Source: Cohnella xylanilytica
GTDB lineage: Bacteria; Bacillota; Bacilli; Paenibacillales; Paenibacillaceae
Direction: 5' to 3'
Assembly (NCBI RefSeq): GCF_014212175.1
Contig: NZ_JACJVR010000074.1
Span: 1-60,018 of the forward strand
Length of the DNA: 60,018 bases
Numbering within the stretch: position 1 is the first letter of the stretch; each line of letters starts with the position of its first letter. Under the pieces are notes generated by a model. That model had not been told where the DNA came from. It saw only the letters and a list, made by a program, of their open reading frames with translations, and searched no databases. This document shows, piece after piece, positions 45,430 to 55,062 of the stretch. The translations under genes were made by a program, and so were the position numbers.

Positions 45430-47265
45430 TTAGATTGGAAGCCCGCTGGCCAGATGGTTCGCCTTGCCTTGCGAATGCCGATACAGCTCTTCGTAATAAC
45501 CTCTCTTCGCCAAGAGCTCCGAATGCGTCCCCGCCTCGACGATCTCCCCGTGACGAAGGACGATGATGCGGTCGGCGTCCATGATCGTCGACAGCCGATG
45601 CGCGATGACGATCGTCGTGCGGCCTTCGGACGCGACCCGAAGCGCCTCCTGGATCAGTTGCTCCGTGCGGGAATCCAGATTGGCGGTCGCTTCGTCGAGA
45701 ATCAGAATCTTCGGCTTATAGACCAGGATGCGGGCGAAGGACAGAAGCTGCCTCTCTCCCGCCGACAACCCGCTGCCGCGCTCGGACAGCCTCGTGTCGT
45801 AGCCGTCCTTCATCCGCCTCACGAGCGGATCGGCGCCCACCCTCTCGCACGCCCGCACGACCTCCTCGCGGGAGATGGCCGTATCGAACATCCGCACGTT
45901 ATCGATAATGCTGCCCGCATACAGATAAGGCTCCTGCTGGACGAGCCCGACGATGCGGTGCAGCTCGGCCTGCGGGAGATCCCGGATATCGTGGCCGTCG
46001 ATGAGAACGCTGCCCCCCTGAACGTCGTAGAATCGGCACAGCAGGCTCATCAGCGAGCTTTTGCCCGCGCCGGTCGTTCCGACGACCCCGAGCCTCTCGC
46101 CCGGACGAATATGAAGATCGAGACCGCGAAAAACGGGCGAGCCGCTCCCATACCCGAACTCGATCCGGTTGAAGTCGATGCGTCCTTGGATCGACTCCCT
46201 GTCGATAGTCAGAGGCTGCGGACGGTCCGCGATCTCCGGCCGGGTGTCGAGCACTCCCCAGATCCGGTTCAAGCCGACCGTAGCCGACTGGAGCGTGTTC
46301 CACTGCTGCGTAATGGCGTTGATCGGCTGGAAAAATTGGCGGATATACGCGATGAACGCGTACAGGACGCCGAATTCGAGAGCGTGGCCGAGCACCGCCT
46401 TGCCTCCGATCCACGTGACGAACGCGATGGTGAGGTTGCTGAGCAGGTCGAACGACCGGTTGAACAGCACATTCGTGCGGATCTCGCGAACGTTGGCGCG
46501 GAAGTACGCTTCGTTGCGTTCCTCGAACCGCTCGCCCTGCGCCTGCTGCTGTTGGAACGCCTGGATCAGGTTCATGCCCGACAGATTCTCGGCGACGAAC
46601 GCCACGAGGCGGGACAAGCGCGTTCTCGCCAGTTGATACGTCCGGCGCATGTAGGAACGGAACGAGATCGAGATGCACGCGATGATCGGGAGCAGAATGA
46701 GGCAATACGCCCCGAGCGTCGCGTCGAGCCGGAACATCATCGCGAGGATGAAGATCAGCGTAAGCCCGTCGCGCAGCAGCGTAAGGAGCACCTGGTTGAA
46801 AAACTGGCTGACGGCCTCGGTGTCGCTCGATACGTGGGTGATGAGACTGCCGCTGGGCGTCTTGTCGAAGTAAGACATGGACAGCTTCGTAATATGCTCG
46901 AACAATTGCTTGCGGATCCGGGCCACGATGCTCTGCCCGGCACGCTGCAGCAGGTTGTTCTGAAGATAAGTAAACGATAATTCCGATGCCGACAGCCCGA
47001 AGTAGACGAGGCAGATCGCCAGAACACTTCCGAATTCCGCCCGGCCGCCCATCAGATGATCGTCGATGGCGACCTTGACCAGGTACGGCTGGAACAGGTC
47101 GGACGCCACGGCGATTATCGTACAGACCGCGACCAGGGCGAAGGTGAACCGATGCGGTCCCGCGTAGCGGCCGAGAATCCGGAAGGCGGACCGGTATTCG
47201 GGGTTCCCCTTCTCGCCCAGGTCCGTCTTCGGCCCCGTCAACCTATTGCCAACGATCTGCGGCAT
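45430..47265 (-). CDS. ABC exporter half-transporter, catalytically complete subunit
   Basis: A 611-aa type IV ABC exporter subunit with six TM helices and a C-terminal ATPase. Walker A is GTTGAGKSS, and Walker B with catalytic Glu is ILILDEATANLD. The signature is altered to LSAGERQ. With the upstream partner it forms a heterodimer of the BmrCD/YheIH or YfiBC kind; this is the subunit with the intact Walker B. AGGAGGG lies 8 nt before the ATG at 47265. The gene overlaps its partner by 23 bp, implying coupled translation and equal amounts. Confidence 0.92.
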   Translation of the reverse strand: MPQIVGNRLTGPKTDLGEKGNPEYRSAFRILGRYAGPHRFTFALVAVCTIIAVASDLFQPYLVKVAIDDHLMGGRAEFGSVLAICLVYFGLSASELSFTYLQNNLLQRAGQSIVARIRKQLFEHITKLSMSYFDKTPSGSLITHVSSDTEAVSQFFNQVLLTLLRDGLTLIFILAMMFRLDATLGAYCLILLPIIACISISFRSYMRRTYQLARTRLSRLVAFVAENLSGMNLIQAFQQQQAQGERFEERNEAYFRANVREIRTNVLFNRSFDLLSNLTIAFVTWIGGKAVLGHALEFGVLYAFIAYIRQFFQPINAITQQWNTLQSATVGLNRIWGVLDTRPEIADRPQPLTIDRESIQGRIDFNRIEFGYGSGSPVFRGLDLHIRPGERLGVVGTTGAGKSSLMSLLCRFYDVQGGSVLIDGHDIRDLPQAELHRIVGLVQQEPYLYAGSIIDNVRMFDTAISREEVVRACERVGADPLVRRMKDGYDTRLSERGSGLSAGERQLLSFARILVYKPKILILDEATANLDSRTEQLIQEALRVASEGRTTIVIAHRLSTIMDADRIIVLRHGEIVEAGTHSELLAKRGYYEELYRHSQGKANHLASGLPI

Positions 47266-49021
47266 GCCGGCTTCCCTCCTCTTGAATCGCATGGAGCTCG
47301 GCATACGGTCCCGGCTCCGCGAGCAGCTCCTCGTGCTTCCCGCGCTGCACGATTCTCCCGTCGTCCAGGACGACGATCAAGTCCGCGTGCTTCAACGCGC
47401 TGATTCGATGGGCGATGATCACGGTCGTCTTGCCCCGGCGCTCTTCCCGGATCGACTTCACGATCTCGGTCTCGGTCACCGCGTCGACCGCGCTGACGCT
47501 GTCGTCCAGGATCAGAAGCGGCGCCTTCTTGATCAGGCCGCGAGCGAGGCTCGTTCGCTGGCGCTGCCCTCCGGACAAGGTCACGCCCCTCTCGCCCAGC
47601 TTCGTCTCGAAGCGATCCGGGAACCGGACGATGTTGTCGTAAATCCGCGCCTGCTTCGCGGCCGTCTCGATCTCGTCCTGCCCGGCTTCCCGACGGGCGA
47701 AGGCGATGTTCTCGCCGATCGTCGAGCTGAACAGGAATCCGTCCTGCGGGACATAAGCGATCTGGCCCCGCAAGCTGTCCAGCTTCGCCTCGCGAATATC
47801 CGTGCCGCCGATCCGAATCGTTCCCGCCGGCGCTTCGTAGGTTCGAAGCAGCAGCTTGACCAGCGTCGTCTTGCCGCTACCCGTGCGCCCGACGATGCCC
47901 AGCGTCATCCCCGGCTCGAGAACCAGGTCGATTCCGCTAAGCGAAGGCCGGGTCGCTCCCGGATACGAGAAGGTCAACCCTTGGATACGCACTTCGCTCC
48001 GCTCCAGATCGACCGGCACGGCGCCGTCCGCCTCGGCGATGTCGGGCCGCACGGCGATCAATTCGTTGAGCCGCTGCAAGGAAGCCCGCGATCGCTGCAA
48101 GGCGTTGATGACGTTGCCGATCTGCTGCAGCGGGTTCATCAGCATCCGGACGTACAGGGTCAGCGCGACGAAGTCGCCTAACGTGATCTCGTCCGTAACG
48201 GTCAGGTATCCTCCGAACGCGAGAGCGACGATCAAGGACATCGATCCGAGAAAAGGAATAAGCGCCTGGAACAGCGAGGAGATCTTCACCAGGGAGAGCT
48301 GATTGTCGCGGATCCGGTCGACGTCGGCGCCGAACCGCTCCATCATGATCCGCTCGACCGCGAACTTCTTCGTCACCCGGATGCCGCCGAACTGTTCTTC
48401 GGCCGACTCCGTCATCGTGCCCAGCGCTTCCTGCACCTGACGGGACCGCGCCCGAACGACCGGACCGATTCGCGTCACGATCCACGGGATAAGCGCCAAC
48501 GGCCCCAAGGTAGCGGCGACGAGATAGAGCGGAATGCCGCTTAGAACCATCGCGCCCAGACAGGACAGCAACAGCAGGGACGCCATCGACAGCTGGTTGA
48601 TTCCCATGGAGAGCGATTCCCGGACGCCGGTCACGTCGTTCATGAAGTAGCTCAGCATCTTGCCCACGCCGTTCTTCGAATAATAATGCTCGCTCAGCTC
48701 CGAGAAGTGCGCGAACAGCCGCCGGCGGGTCATCGAATCGAACAATCGGCCGACGTACATGACGAGATATTGGCCGTATCCCCCGAAGAGAGCGTAAGCC
48801 GCGCCGATCGCCAGCAGAATCAGGCTGTACCGCGCGACATCCGGCCGAGCCAGATCTTCCGCCTGCAGCCGGTCCGTGAAAACGCCCAGCACTCTCGGGA
48901 AGAAGGCGTAAACGATGCTGGCGGCGGCATGCAGCGCGATCGAACAGAGATAGATGCGCCAGGTCCGGGCGAAGTAGGGTCGCAGAATGCCGGTCGACTT
49001 CAAATCGCGGTGCACCTCCAT
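47243..49021 (-). CDS. ABC exporter half-transporter, degenerate-site subunit
   Basis: A 592-aa ABC exporter subunit. Six TM helices are followed by an ATPase with Walker A GRTGSGKTT and intact signature LSGGQRQRTSLARG, but Walker B reads LLILDDSVSAVD. Asp stands where the catalytic Glu should be, the mark of the non-hydrolysing half of heterodimeric exporters such as BmrC. The start is uncertain: ATG at 49021 has only a weak site, while an in-frame TTG at 49003 is 9 nt from GGAGGTG. The operator/promoter block lies directly upstream. It probably exports drugs or lipids. Confidence 0.91.
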   Translation of the reverse strand: MEVHRDLKSTGILRPYFARTWRIYLCSIALHAAASIVYAFFPRVLGVFTDRLQAEDLARPDVARYSLILLAIGAAYALFGGYGQYLVMYVGRLFDSMTRRRLFAHFSELSEHYYSKNGVGKMLSYFMNDVTGVRESLSMGINQLSMASLLLLSCLGAMVLSGIPLYLVAATLGPLALIPWIVTRIGPVVRARSRQVQEALGTMTESAEEQFGGIRVTKKFAVERIMMERFGADVDRIRDNQLSLVKISSLFQALIPFLGSMSLIVALAFGGYLTVTDEITLGDFVALTLYVRMLMNPLQQIGNVINALQRSRASLQRLNELIAVRPDIAEADGAVPVDLERSEVRIQGLTFSYPGATRPSLSGIDLVLEPGMTLGIVGRTGSGKTTLVKLLLRTYEAPAGTIRIGGTDIREAKLDSLRGQIAYVPQDGFLFSSTIGENIAFARREAGQDEIETAAKQARIYDNIVRFPDRFETKLGERGVTLSGGQRQRTSLARGLIKKAPLLILDDSVSAVDAVTETEIVKSIREERRGKTTVIIAHRISALKHADLIVVLDDGRIVQRGKHEELLAEPGPYAELHAIQEEGSRHAADRWQ

Positions 49022-49062
49022 TCCGCTTAAAGCGGGTGCTCGAATTCCTCGTTCAAGAGTAT

Positions 49063-49126
49063 GTATACATCCGTATACAACATTCTTTTTGTATACAAAT
49101 GTATACAACGCCTCTTCTCCTGTCAA
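49063..49126 (-). promoter_or_regulatory. Promoter and double GTATAC operator of the ABC exporter
   Basis: Minus-strand TTGACA at 49126-49121 with a -10 near 49105-49098 (TATACA or TACATT). Two identical-form palindromes, GTATAC-AAAT-GTATAC (49091-49106) and GTATAC-ATCC-GTATAC (49063-49078), spaced 28 bp apart, cover the -10 and the start region. The form resembles operators of GntR-family (YtrA/FadR-type, GTnTAnnAC-like) repressors. The rest of the 415-bp gap before the GH42 gene holds only a terminator and a CcpA-site-like sequence (49142-49157). Confidence 0.72.
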
Positions 49127-49373
49127 GCCCTGCCGAGCCTTCATGAAGCGCTTCCAATCATCCGCTTCCCTTATCAGGCTCCCGAACAGGCTCCCGTCTC
49201 TCCCTCCTTCGCTCCGAGTTTCCTCCATTTACCTTACCGCTAGCTCCATCATTTCGCAAATGGCGCGAACTTCCGATCTTGCACGCATGAACCGTTATGG
49301 CTGCGAAAAATACGACGAAACACCATATCGCTAACAAACTTCTTGGAATGCGGAGACATGGAAACATCGTTCC

Positions 49374-49423
49374 TACAAAAAAACCGAGGACAGCAGAAGA
49401 GATTCCTGCTTTCGCTCGGTTTT
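49374..49423 (-). terminator. Terminator of the second GH42 gene
   Basis: AAAACCGAG (49380-49388) pairs with CTCGGTTTT (49415-49423), with an inner AGCAG/CTGCT stem. Seven T follow on the minus strand, 14 bp after the stop codon. Confidence 0.9.
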
Positions 49424-49436
49424 CATTCAGACTGCT

Positions 49437-51437
49437 TTACGCCTCGACGATCGCCACGCCCCAGCGGTCCAGCTCGATCCGCTCGCCGGAGCGGACCGCC
49501 CGGTCCGACAGCAGCTCCGTGCCGTCCCCGTGCGGGTAGGCGAAGGCACGCGGCTCGTCCGAATAGTTGAAGTAATAGCGGATCGTCTTGCCCGCTTCGT
49601 TCGTCCCCGACTTGACGATGAGCGGGAAGCTCAGTTCCTGGTCTGCGCCCCACAGGCCGGCGGCTTTGACGGCCCGCTCGAGCACCTTGCCCATCACGGC
49701 CGCGTTCGGCAGGCAGCCGACGTAGGTCGCCGTGCCCTTGCCGTACCGGTTCTCGGTGATGGCCGCGTAAGCGCCCCAGTGCGGATGGTCGTACCAGGCG
49801 AGCACGTCCGCGGTCGCCGGCGTCAGCAGCTCCATCCAGACGCTTACGCCACTCTGCTCTTCCCCGACGCCGAACGGATCGCCCTTCAGCGTCACCGACT
49901 TCGGCTCGACGAACTGGTTGTAGCGTACGCCGCACGCTTCCCCGATCAGACCGGGCTGCGCGCCGGCGCGAACCTGGACGTTCTCGTCGGCGAAGCCGCT
50001 CTTGAACGTGTAGACGACATGGCCGCCGTTCTCGACGAATCGGTTCAGCCTCGCGAGCAGCTCGTCCGAAGCGGCGTACAGCGCCGGCACCGCGATAAGA
50101 TCGTACGACTCGAACGAGTCCGAGCCGGGGTGAAGCACGTCGACGCCGACATTCATCTCGTACAGCCGGTCGTACATGAGCCGGACGACGTCGTTGTACC
50201 GCACGTTCCCTCCGGGAAGAGGGAACCAATCGAGCGCCGTCAGCGCCTCGTTGCTGACGAGGATGGCGGCGCGGTTCCTTTTCTTCAGATGCACCAGCTT
50301 CGGAGACAGCCGGGCGAAGTCGCGGCCGATCGTCTTGGCCTCGTCGTACGTCGGATTGGGGCCCAGATCGTGGCTGAGCAGCCCCTTCCAATACGTCTCG
50401 AACGAGTTGTGGATCGAGTGCCAATGCCAATACTCGACCATGTCCGCGCCGGAGGCCAAGTGGCTGAACGCCTGCAGCCGCAGCTGCCCGGGGTACGGCG
50501 TCCAATTCGGGAACGCCTGCGCCTGCGTCTCGAGCACGAAGTAGTTCGTCCCCTTAAGCGAACGAGTCGAGTCGCCGCCGAACGAGATCTCCTTGCCGGT
50601 CAGCTCGTCCTGGGACGGGTGGTAAATGTCGACGCCCGCGATATCGAGCGCCTTGGCCGCTTCGAAGTGGTCGACGTCGGGCTGCACGCCGAACGAATAG
50701 CCTCTCCACTCGAAGTCGAAGTTGTGCGTCACGAACTGGCCCGGCCGCTTGTACTCGTTGACGATGGACGTCTGCCACGCGAGGAATTCGGTGACGAGCC
50801 GCCGCTGGAACTTCGCGAACTCGGCGCCCAGGCTGCCGTTGATCGTGCCGACGACGGACGGGAAGTCCTCCCAGCTGTTGATCCGGTTGCTCCAATAAGC
50901 GAGCCCGAACGCTTCGTTCAAGCGCTCTACCGTGCCGAACTTCTCCCGGACGTATTTGACGAACCGGAGCTGCACGTTCGGCCCGCTCGTCCGGTAATGC
51001 TTCGTCTCGTTGTCGACCTGGTAGCCGATGACGGCGGGATGATCGCAGACGCGCGAGATCAGCTTGCGAATGATTCGCTCCGCGTAGAACAGGTACGTCG
51101 GATTCGCGATGTCCATAATCTGCCGCGCCCCGTACCGGCCGGGTCCGTCCGGCGTCTCCGCCAGCACGTCGGGATGCTCCTTGACCATCCAGGTCGGCAC
51201 CGCGTACGTCGGCGTGCCGACGATGACGCGGATTCCCGCCTCGTGCATGGCGTCCAGCACCCGGTCCACGCTGGAGAAGTCGAACACGCCGTTCTGCGGC
51301 TCGTGGGTGCTCCACGTCGATTCCGCGATGCGCACCAGGTTGATGCCGGCTTCCTTCATCATCCGAATGTCTTCGTCCAGCCTCTCGCAAGGCATGTATT
51401 CGTCGTAATACGCCACCCCATAGAGCAATTCGTCCAT
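49437..51437 (-). CDS. GH42 beta-galactosidase (second copy)
   Basis: A 666-aa GH42 enzyme, clearly diverged from the copy at 41156. Acid/base Glu lies in IGYQVDNETKHY and nucleophile Glu in FVLETQAQAFPNW. The trimerisation domain and C-terminal beta domain are present, and the zinc-type cysteines of the first copy are absent. There is no signal peptide, so it works on imported oligosaccharides. A GGGGAG site lies about 10 nt before the ATG. The gene follows the YesN/YesM-type regulator pair by about 20 bp on the same strand and faces away from the ABC importer, so it belongs to that sugar locus. Confidence 0.93.
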   Translation of the reverse strand: MDELLYGVAYYDEYMPCERLDEDIRMMKEAGINLVRIAESTWSTHEPQNGVFDFSSVDRVLDAMHEAGIRVIVGTPTYAVPTWMVKEHPDVLAETPDGPGRYGARQIMDIANPTYLFYAERIIRKLISRVCDHPAVIGYQVDNETKHYRTSGPNVQLRFVKYVREKFGTVERLNEAFGLAYWSNRINSWEDFPSVVGTINGSLGAEFAKFQRRLVTEFLAWQTSIVNEYKRPGQFVTHNFDFEWRGYSFGVQPDVDHFEAAKALDIAGVDIYHPSQDELTGKEISFGGDSTRSLKGTNYFVLETQAQAFPNWTPYPGQLRLQAFSHLASGADMVEYWHWHSIHNSFETYWKGLLSHDLGPNPTYDEAKTIGRDFARLSPKLVHLKKRNRAAILVSNEALTALDWFPLPGGNVRYNDVVRLMYDRLYEMNVGVDVLHPGSDSFESYDLIAVPALYAASDELLARLNRFVENGGHVVYTFKSGFADENVQVRAGAQPGLIGEACGVRYNQFVEPKSVTLKGDPFGVGEEQSGVSVWMELLTPATADVLAWYDHPHWGAYAAITENRYGKGTATYVGCLPNAAVMGKVLERAVKAAGLWGADQELSFPLIVKSGTNEAGKTIRYYFNYSDEPRAFAYPHGDGTELLSDRAVRSGERIELDRWGVAIVEA

Positions 51438-51457
51438 CTTCGTCCATCTCCCCGCGA

Positions 51458-53059
51458 TTACAAGTTGTTCCGATACTGATTCGGAGTCATGCCCATATAC
51501 TTCTTGAACACTTGGAAAAAGTATTTCTCATCTTGATAGCCGGCGTCGTGCGCGATGTCGGAGATTCGCAGGCTGGGGTCCTCCAGCAGGCGGGACGCGT
51601 GCTCGATGCGAATCCGGTGCAGATAGTCGATGAAGCTCGTCTGCATCTGCTGCTTGAACAGATAGCTGATGTAACCCGGCGTGACGAACACCTCGCGGGC
51701 GACCGACTCCCGGTTGATGTCCTTGCGGAAGTTGTCCCGCACGTAGGCGAGAACGGCGTCGAACAGCTTGTTGCCGTTCTTCTTGGCGTTCAGGTGCTCG
51801 CCGATCCGCAGCGCCGCGTCGGTCAGCGAAGAGACGATATGGTCCAGGCTGGAACGGGCCAGCATCCGGGTAATCTCCGCGAGCTGGCTGCCGAACACCT
51901 CCTGGACGTTGACGTTCCTCTCGACGCAGAGCCGGTACAGCGCGAAGTAGAGGGCGATGACCGAATTGACGACGCTGTCCTTGGAGGAGCTCTCCGGCTT
52001 CAGCGCCGCGAGGAACGCCTTCAGGCCGCCTTGGATCGCGTCCTCCTCGCCCGCGGCCACCGCCGCAAGCACCGCCTTCTCGTCGGCCAGCGGGTACGAG
52101 GTCTGCGAGAAGTCCTCCTCCTCTTCGGCGGCCTCCAGGTAGTCGGCGATCTTCCCGCTGCCGGCGAAGAACCGGGCGTTCAGCGCCTTCGCCGCCTCCA
52201 GACGGGACGCCCGCAGATGCTCGATCCCCTTGTCCAGGCTGCCGATGCCGACGGACACGGTGAACTTCAAGTACCGCTCCGCATTGGTCTGAATCTCGCG
52301 GGCGTACGGAGCGATCTCCTTGGCGTCCAGCCATTCCTCCGCGTTCAGAATAAGGACCAGATCGTCGTTATATTCGAAGGCGGCGCACCTGCATAGCGGG
52401 GCGAACGTCTCTTCCGAGATGTTTTTCAACGCGTACTTGAACAGCTCGATATCGACGTTGCCGTACTTCTGCTGGACGGCGTGGAAGTTGTCGATCTGCA
52501 CGACCAGCGCCCCGAAGAACGGATGCGGGAACGCGATCCCGTTCAGCTTCAGGTTCGAGAGGAGGCGCTCGTAAGGCGGGCGCTCCGTCAGCGCGAGGCG
52601 GCTGAGCGCGCTCTCCTTCAGGAAGGGGAAGCTCTCGCGGAAGCCGTTCCTCAGCTCCTCCAGCCGCTTCTCCTCCGCCTTCTCCTCCCCGATCTCCTCC
52701 GTCAGCTTCAGCACCAGATCGAGAATCTCCTGCCTACGGCTCGGCTTGAGGAGGTAATGGCCGGCGCCGGCCGCCATCGCCCGCTGGGCGTACGCGAACT
52801 CGTCGTGCCCGCTCATGATGACGCAGCGGGCGGCCGGATACGCCTCCGCGACCCGCTCGATGAGCTCGATGCCGTCCATGACGGGCATCCGGATGTCCGT
52901 GAGCACAATGTTGGCCGGATTCGCCGCCATGAGCTCCAGCGCCTCCGCGCCGTCGCGGGCTTCGCCGACGATCTCGATGCCGTGCGCGGCCCAGTCGATC
53001 AGCTTGCGGATCCCCGTCCGCGCGCGCTCCTCGTCGTCAACGATCAGCAGCTTGTACAT
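51458..53059 (-). CDS. YesN-type AraC response regulator
   Basis: A 533-aa two-component regulator. The receiver at the N-terminus has LLIVDDEERAR and phospho-Asp in IVLTDIRMPVMDG. A long middle region (about 130-420) resembles the GGDEF-like/helical linker usual in Paenibacillus YesN proteins. Two AraC helix-turn-helices close the protein (VAREVFVTPGYISYLFKQQ and ISDIAHDAGYQDEKYFFQVF). GGGAG lies 6 nt before the ATG at 53059, and the gene overlaps its kinase by 23 bp. It probably activates the divergent importer operon and the GH42 gene downstream. Confidence 0.92.
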   Translation of the reverse strand: MYKLLIVDDEERARTGIRKLIDWAAHGIEIVGEARDGAEALELMAANPANIVLTDIRMPVMDGIELIERVAEAYPAARCVIMSGHDEFAYAQRAMAAGAGHYLLKPSRRQEILDLVLKLTEEIGEEKAEEKRLEELRNGFRESFPFLKESALSRLALTERPPYERLLSNLKLNGIAFPHPFFGALVVQIDNFHAVQQKYGNVDIELFKYALKNISEETFAPLCRCAAFEYNDDLVLILNAEEWLDAKEIAPYAREIQTNAERYLKFTVSVGIGSLDKGIEHLRASRLEAAKALNARFFAGSGKIADYLEAAEEEEDFSQTSYPLADEKAVLAAVAAGEEDAIQGGLKAFLAALKPESSSKDSVVNSVIALYFALYRLCVERNVNVQEVFGSQLAEITRMLARSSLDHIVSSLTDAALRIGEHLNAKKNGNKLFDAVLAYVRDNFRKDINRESVAREVFVTPGYISYLFKQQMQTSFIDYLHRIRIEHASRLLEDPSLRISDIAHDAGYQDEKYFFQVFKKYMGMTPNQYRNNL

Positions 53060-54872
53060 GCTCGTCTCCCTCCTCTCCCTCGAGAACCGCCGGAATGCGG
53101 ATCTCCACGCGGGTCCCCTTGTCCGGCTCGCTGGCGTAGACCAGCCGGTAAGCGTCCTTGTAATAATGCCGCAGCCGCTCGTTCACGTTGCGGATCGCGT
53201 AGCCGCCCGTCTCCCGGGCCAAGTGGACGTCGCTCTCGGGAGGCGGCTCCGTCAGCCGGGCGAGCTCCTCCGGGCTCATCCCGGTTCCGTCGTCTTCGAT
53301 GACGAAGACGAGATCGCCCTCCTCTTTGCGCCCCGAGATGCTCATCCGGCCGCCGCCGCGCTTGCGCTCGATTCCGTGGACGATGGCGTTCTCGACGAAC
53401 GGCTGCAGGATCAGCTTCAGCATGACGTAATCGTCGAGCTCGCGCGGAATGTCGATCCGATAGTCGAGGATGTCCCGGAACCGCATCTTCTGCAGCGACA
53501 AGTACAGCTCGAGCAGCTCCCTCTCCTTGGCGACGCTCGTGAAGCTCTTGCCCCGGTTCAGGCTCAGGCGGAACAGGCGCGACAGGTTGACGATCATCTC
53601 GCTGATCCGGTCCTGCCCCGCCTCCTCGGCCTCCCAGAAAATCGTGTCGAGCATGTTGTACAGGAAGTGGGGATTGATCTGCGCCTGGAGCGCCTTCAGC
53701 TCCGCCTCCTGCTCCCTCAGCCGCAGGACGTAGACGTCGTCGACCAGCTTCTTGATGTTGGCCACCATGTTGTTGTAGCCCTGGCTCAGGTACCCGATCT
53801 CGTCCCCGTACTTGATCTCCACCTTCTCGTCGAACTGGCCGTTCTGGAAGCGGCGCATCGAGAGCAGCAGGTTCTTGATCGGCGCGGTCAGGAACGAGGT
53901 GAGCAGCAGCATGACCGGGATGCTCATGAGCAGCCAGATCGAGATGGCGAGAATGACGAACAGCTTGATCGAATTCAATTCCTTCGTCAGCATGCCGACC
54001 GGGACCGCGTACAGGTACTCCCAGCCGTTGTCTCCCTTGCTGTAGGTCAGCAGCAGCTTCTCCCCTCCGACGCCGATGACCTTCGAGCCGGACGCCTCGG
54101 CGCGGAAGTCCGTCCAGCCGCCCGCTTCCTGGTCGTAGAAGAGCTTGCCTGCTTGAAGCAAGGGAGCGCCTGCGGAGTCGAGAATGACGATTCCGTAATC
54201 TTTGTCGTACAGGTTCTTCAGATACCGGTCCTTGATCGTGTCGAGGTTGACCCCTACGAAAATAAAGCCGATCACGCCGCCGTTGTTCATGTCCTTGACG
54301 ACGCGGGTCATGCCGATCTTGTCCTTCCGGTTGTTCTGGATGAACACGTTGTTGTCCTGCGTCAGCGGGAACCAGTACGGAGCGCCGCGCAGCTCCGCCG
54401 TCCGCTCGTAGATCGGGCTCCGCGCGATGCTCTCCATCGGGCTCGGCCCGCTGCTGTCGTCGGTCGCCATCTGGAAGATCGGCTGGCCCGTCTTGCCGTA
54501 CAGCGCGACGTAGTCGAAGTTGCCGGTCAGCAGCATCTGGTTCATGAGCGAGCTGGTCGAGCCGGAATAGAGCAGCGGATCGATCGGCTCCGCCGGGCGC
54601 TCGGTCTGCCGCAGCGTCTTCTGGATGAACGGGTCCATCGTGAACACTGTCACCCAATCCGACATGGAGCGCTGCATCGAGATCATATTGTTCTCCACCA
54701 CCCGCATGACGCCGAGATTGGTGGAGCTGACCTTGTTCACGATCTGCGCGCGCGACGTCTGGAACGCATAATAGCCGAACGCGACGGAGAAGATCGTCAT
54801 GAGCAGCGCGAAAAGAATGATGATTTTCACCTTAAGACTAAGGTTCAGGTAAGCGCGAAGGATGGCGATCAC
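53037..54872 (-). CDS. YesM-type sensor histidine kinase
   Basis: A 611-aa membrane kinase. TM1 is near residues 13-32 and is followed by an extracellular Cache-like sensor to about 300. A second TM (SIKLFVILAISIWLLMSIPV region) leads into HAMP. The LytS-type kinase domain has QINPHFLYNMLDTIF with the phospho-His, and the ATPase has FVENAIVHG and a GTGMSPEEL motif. The start is a GTG (54872) with AAAGG only 3 nt away, a poor arrangement, so the true start may differ. The signal is probably an extracellular sugar delivered by, or resembling the ligand of, the divergent binding protein. Confidence 0.9.
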   Translation of the reverse strand: MIAILRAYLNLSLKVKIIILFALLMTIFSVAFGYYAFQTSRAQIVNKVSSTNLGVMRVVENNMISMQRSMSDWVTVFTMDPFIQKTLRQTERPAEPIDPLLYSGSTSSLMNQMLLTGNFDYVALYGKTGQPIFQMATDDSSGPSPMESIARSPIYERTAELRGAPYWFPLTQDNNVFIQNNRKDKIGMTRVVKDMNNGGVIGFIFVGVNLDTIKDRYLKNLYDKDYGIVILDSAGAPLLQAGKLFYDQEAGGWTDFRAEASGSKVIGVGGEKLLLTYSKGDNGWEYLYAVPVGMLTKELNSIKLFVILAISIWLLMSIPVMLLLTSFLTAPIKNLLLSMRRFQNGQFDEKVEIKYGDEIGYLSQGYNNMVANIKKLVDDVYVLRLREQEAELKALQAQINPHFLYNMLDTIFWEAEEAGQDRISEMIVNLSRLFRLSLNRGKSFTSVAKERELLELYLSLQKMRFRDILDYRIDIPRELDDYVMLKLILQPFVENAIVHGIERKRGGGRMSISGRKEEGDLVFVIEDDGTGMSPEELARLTEPPPESDVHLARETGGYAIRNVNERLRHYYKDAYRLVYASEPDKGTRVEIRIPAVLEGEEGDEHVQAADR

Positions 54873-54998
54873 GAGCCTTTGCGATGACGTTTGTAGTTAT
54901 TCTAGTCTTCCCCGGCCGCGATCACAATGCATTCGGCCAAGGATTCGACAATCTTGAACCTTCCCCTCTTTTTCTCTACTGCCCGTTCCGGGTCCGGC

Positions 54999-55008
54999 TT
55001 GCTATGAT
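54999..55008 (+). promoter_or_regulatory. Extended -10 promoter of the sugar ABC operon
   Basis: TGC-TATGAT (TG at 55000-55001, hexamer at 55003-55008) is a strong extended -10 about 55 bp before the binding-protein start. No good -35 is visible 17 nt upstream, as expected for a promoter that needs an activator such as the YesN-type regulator. Confidence 0.6.
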
Positions 55009-55062
55009 GGCGAAGGAACCTAGCAAGGCAATCGAAGATCAGAAGATCAGGGGGATATCCAT

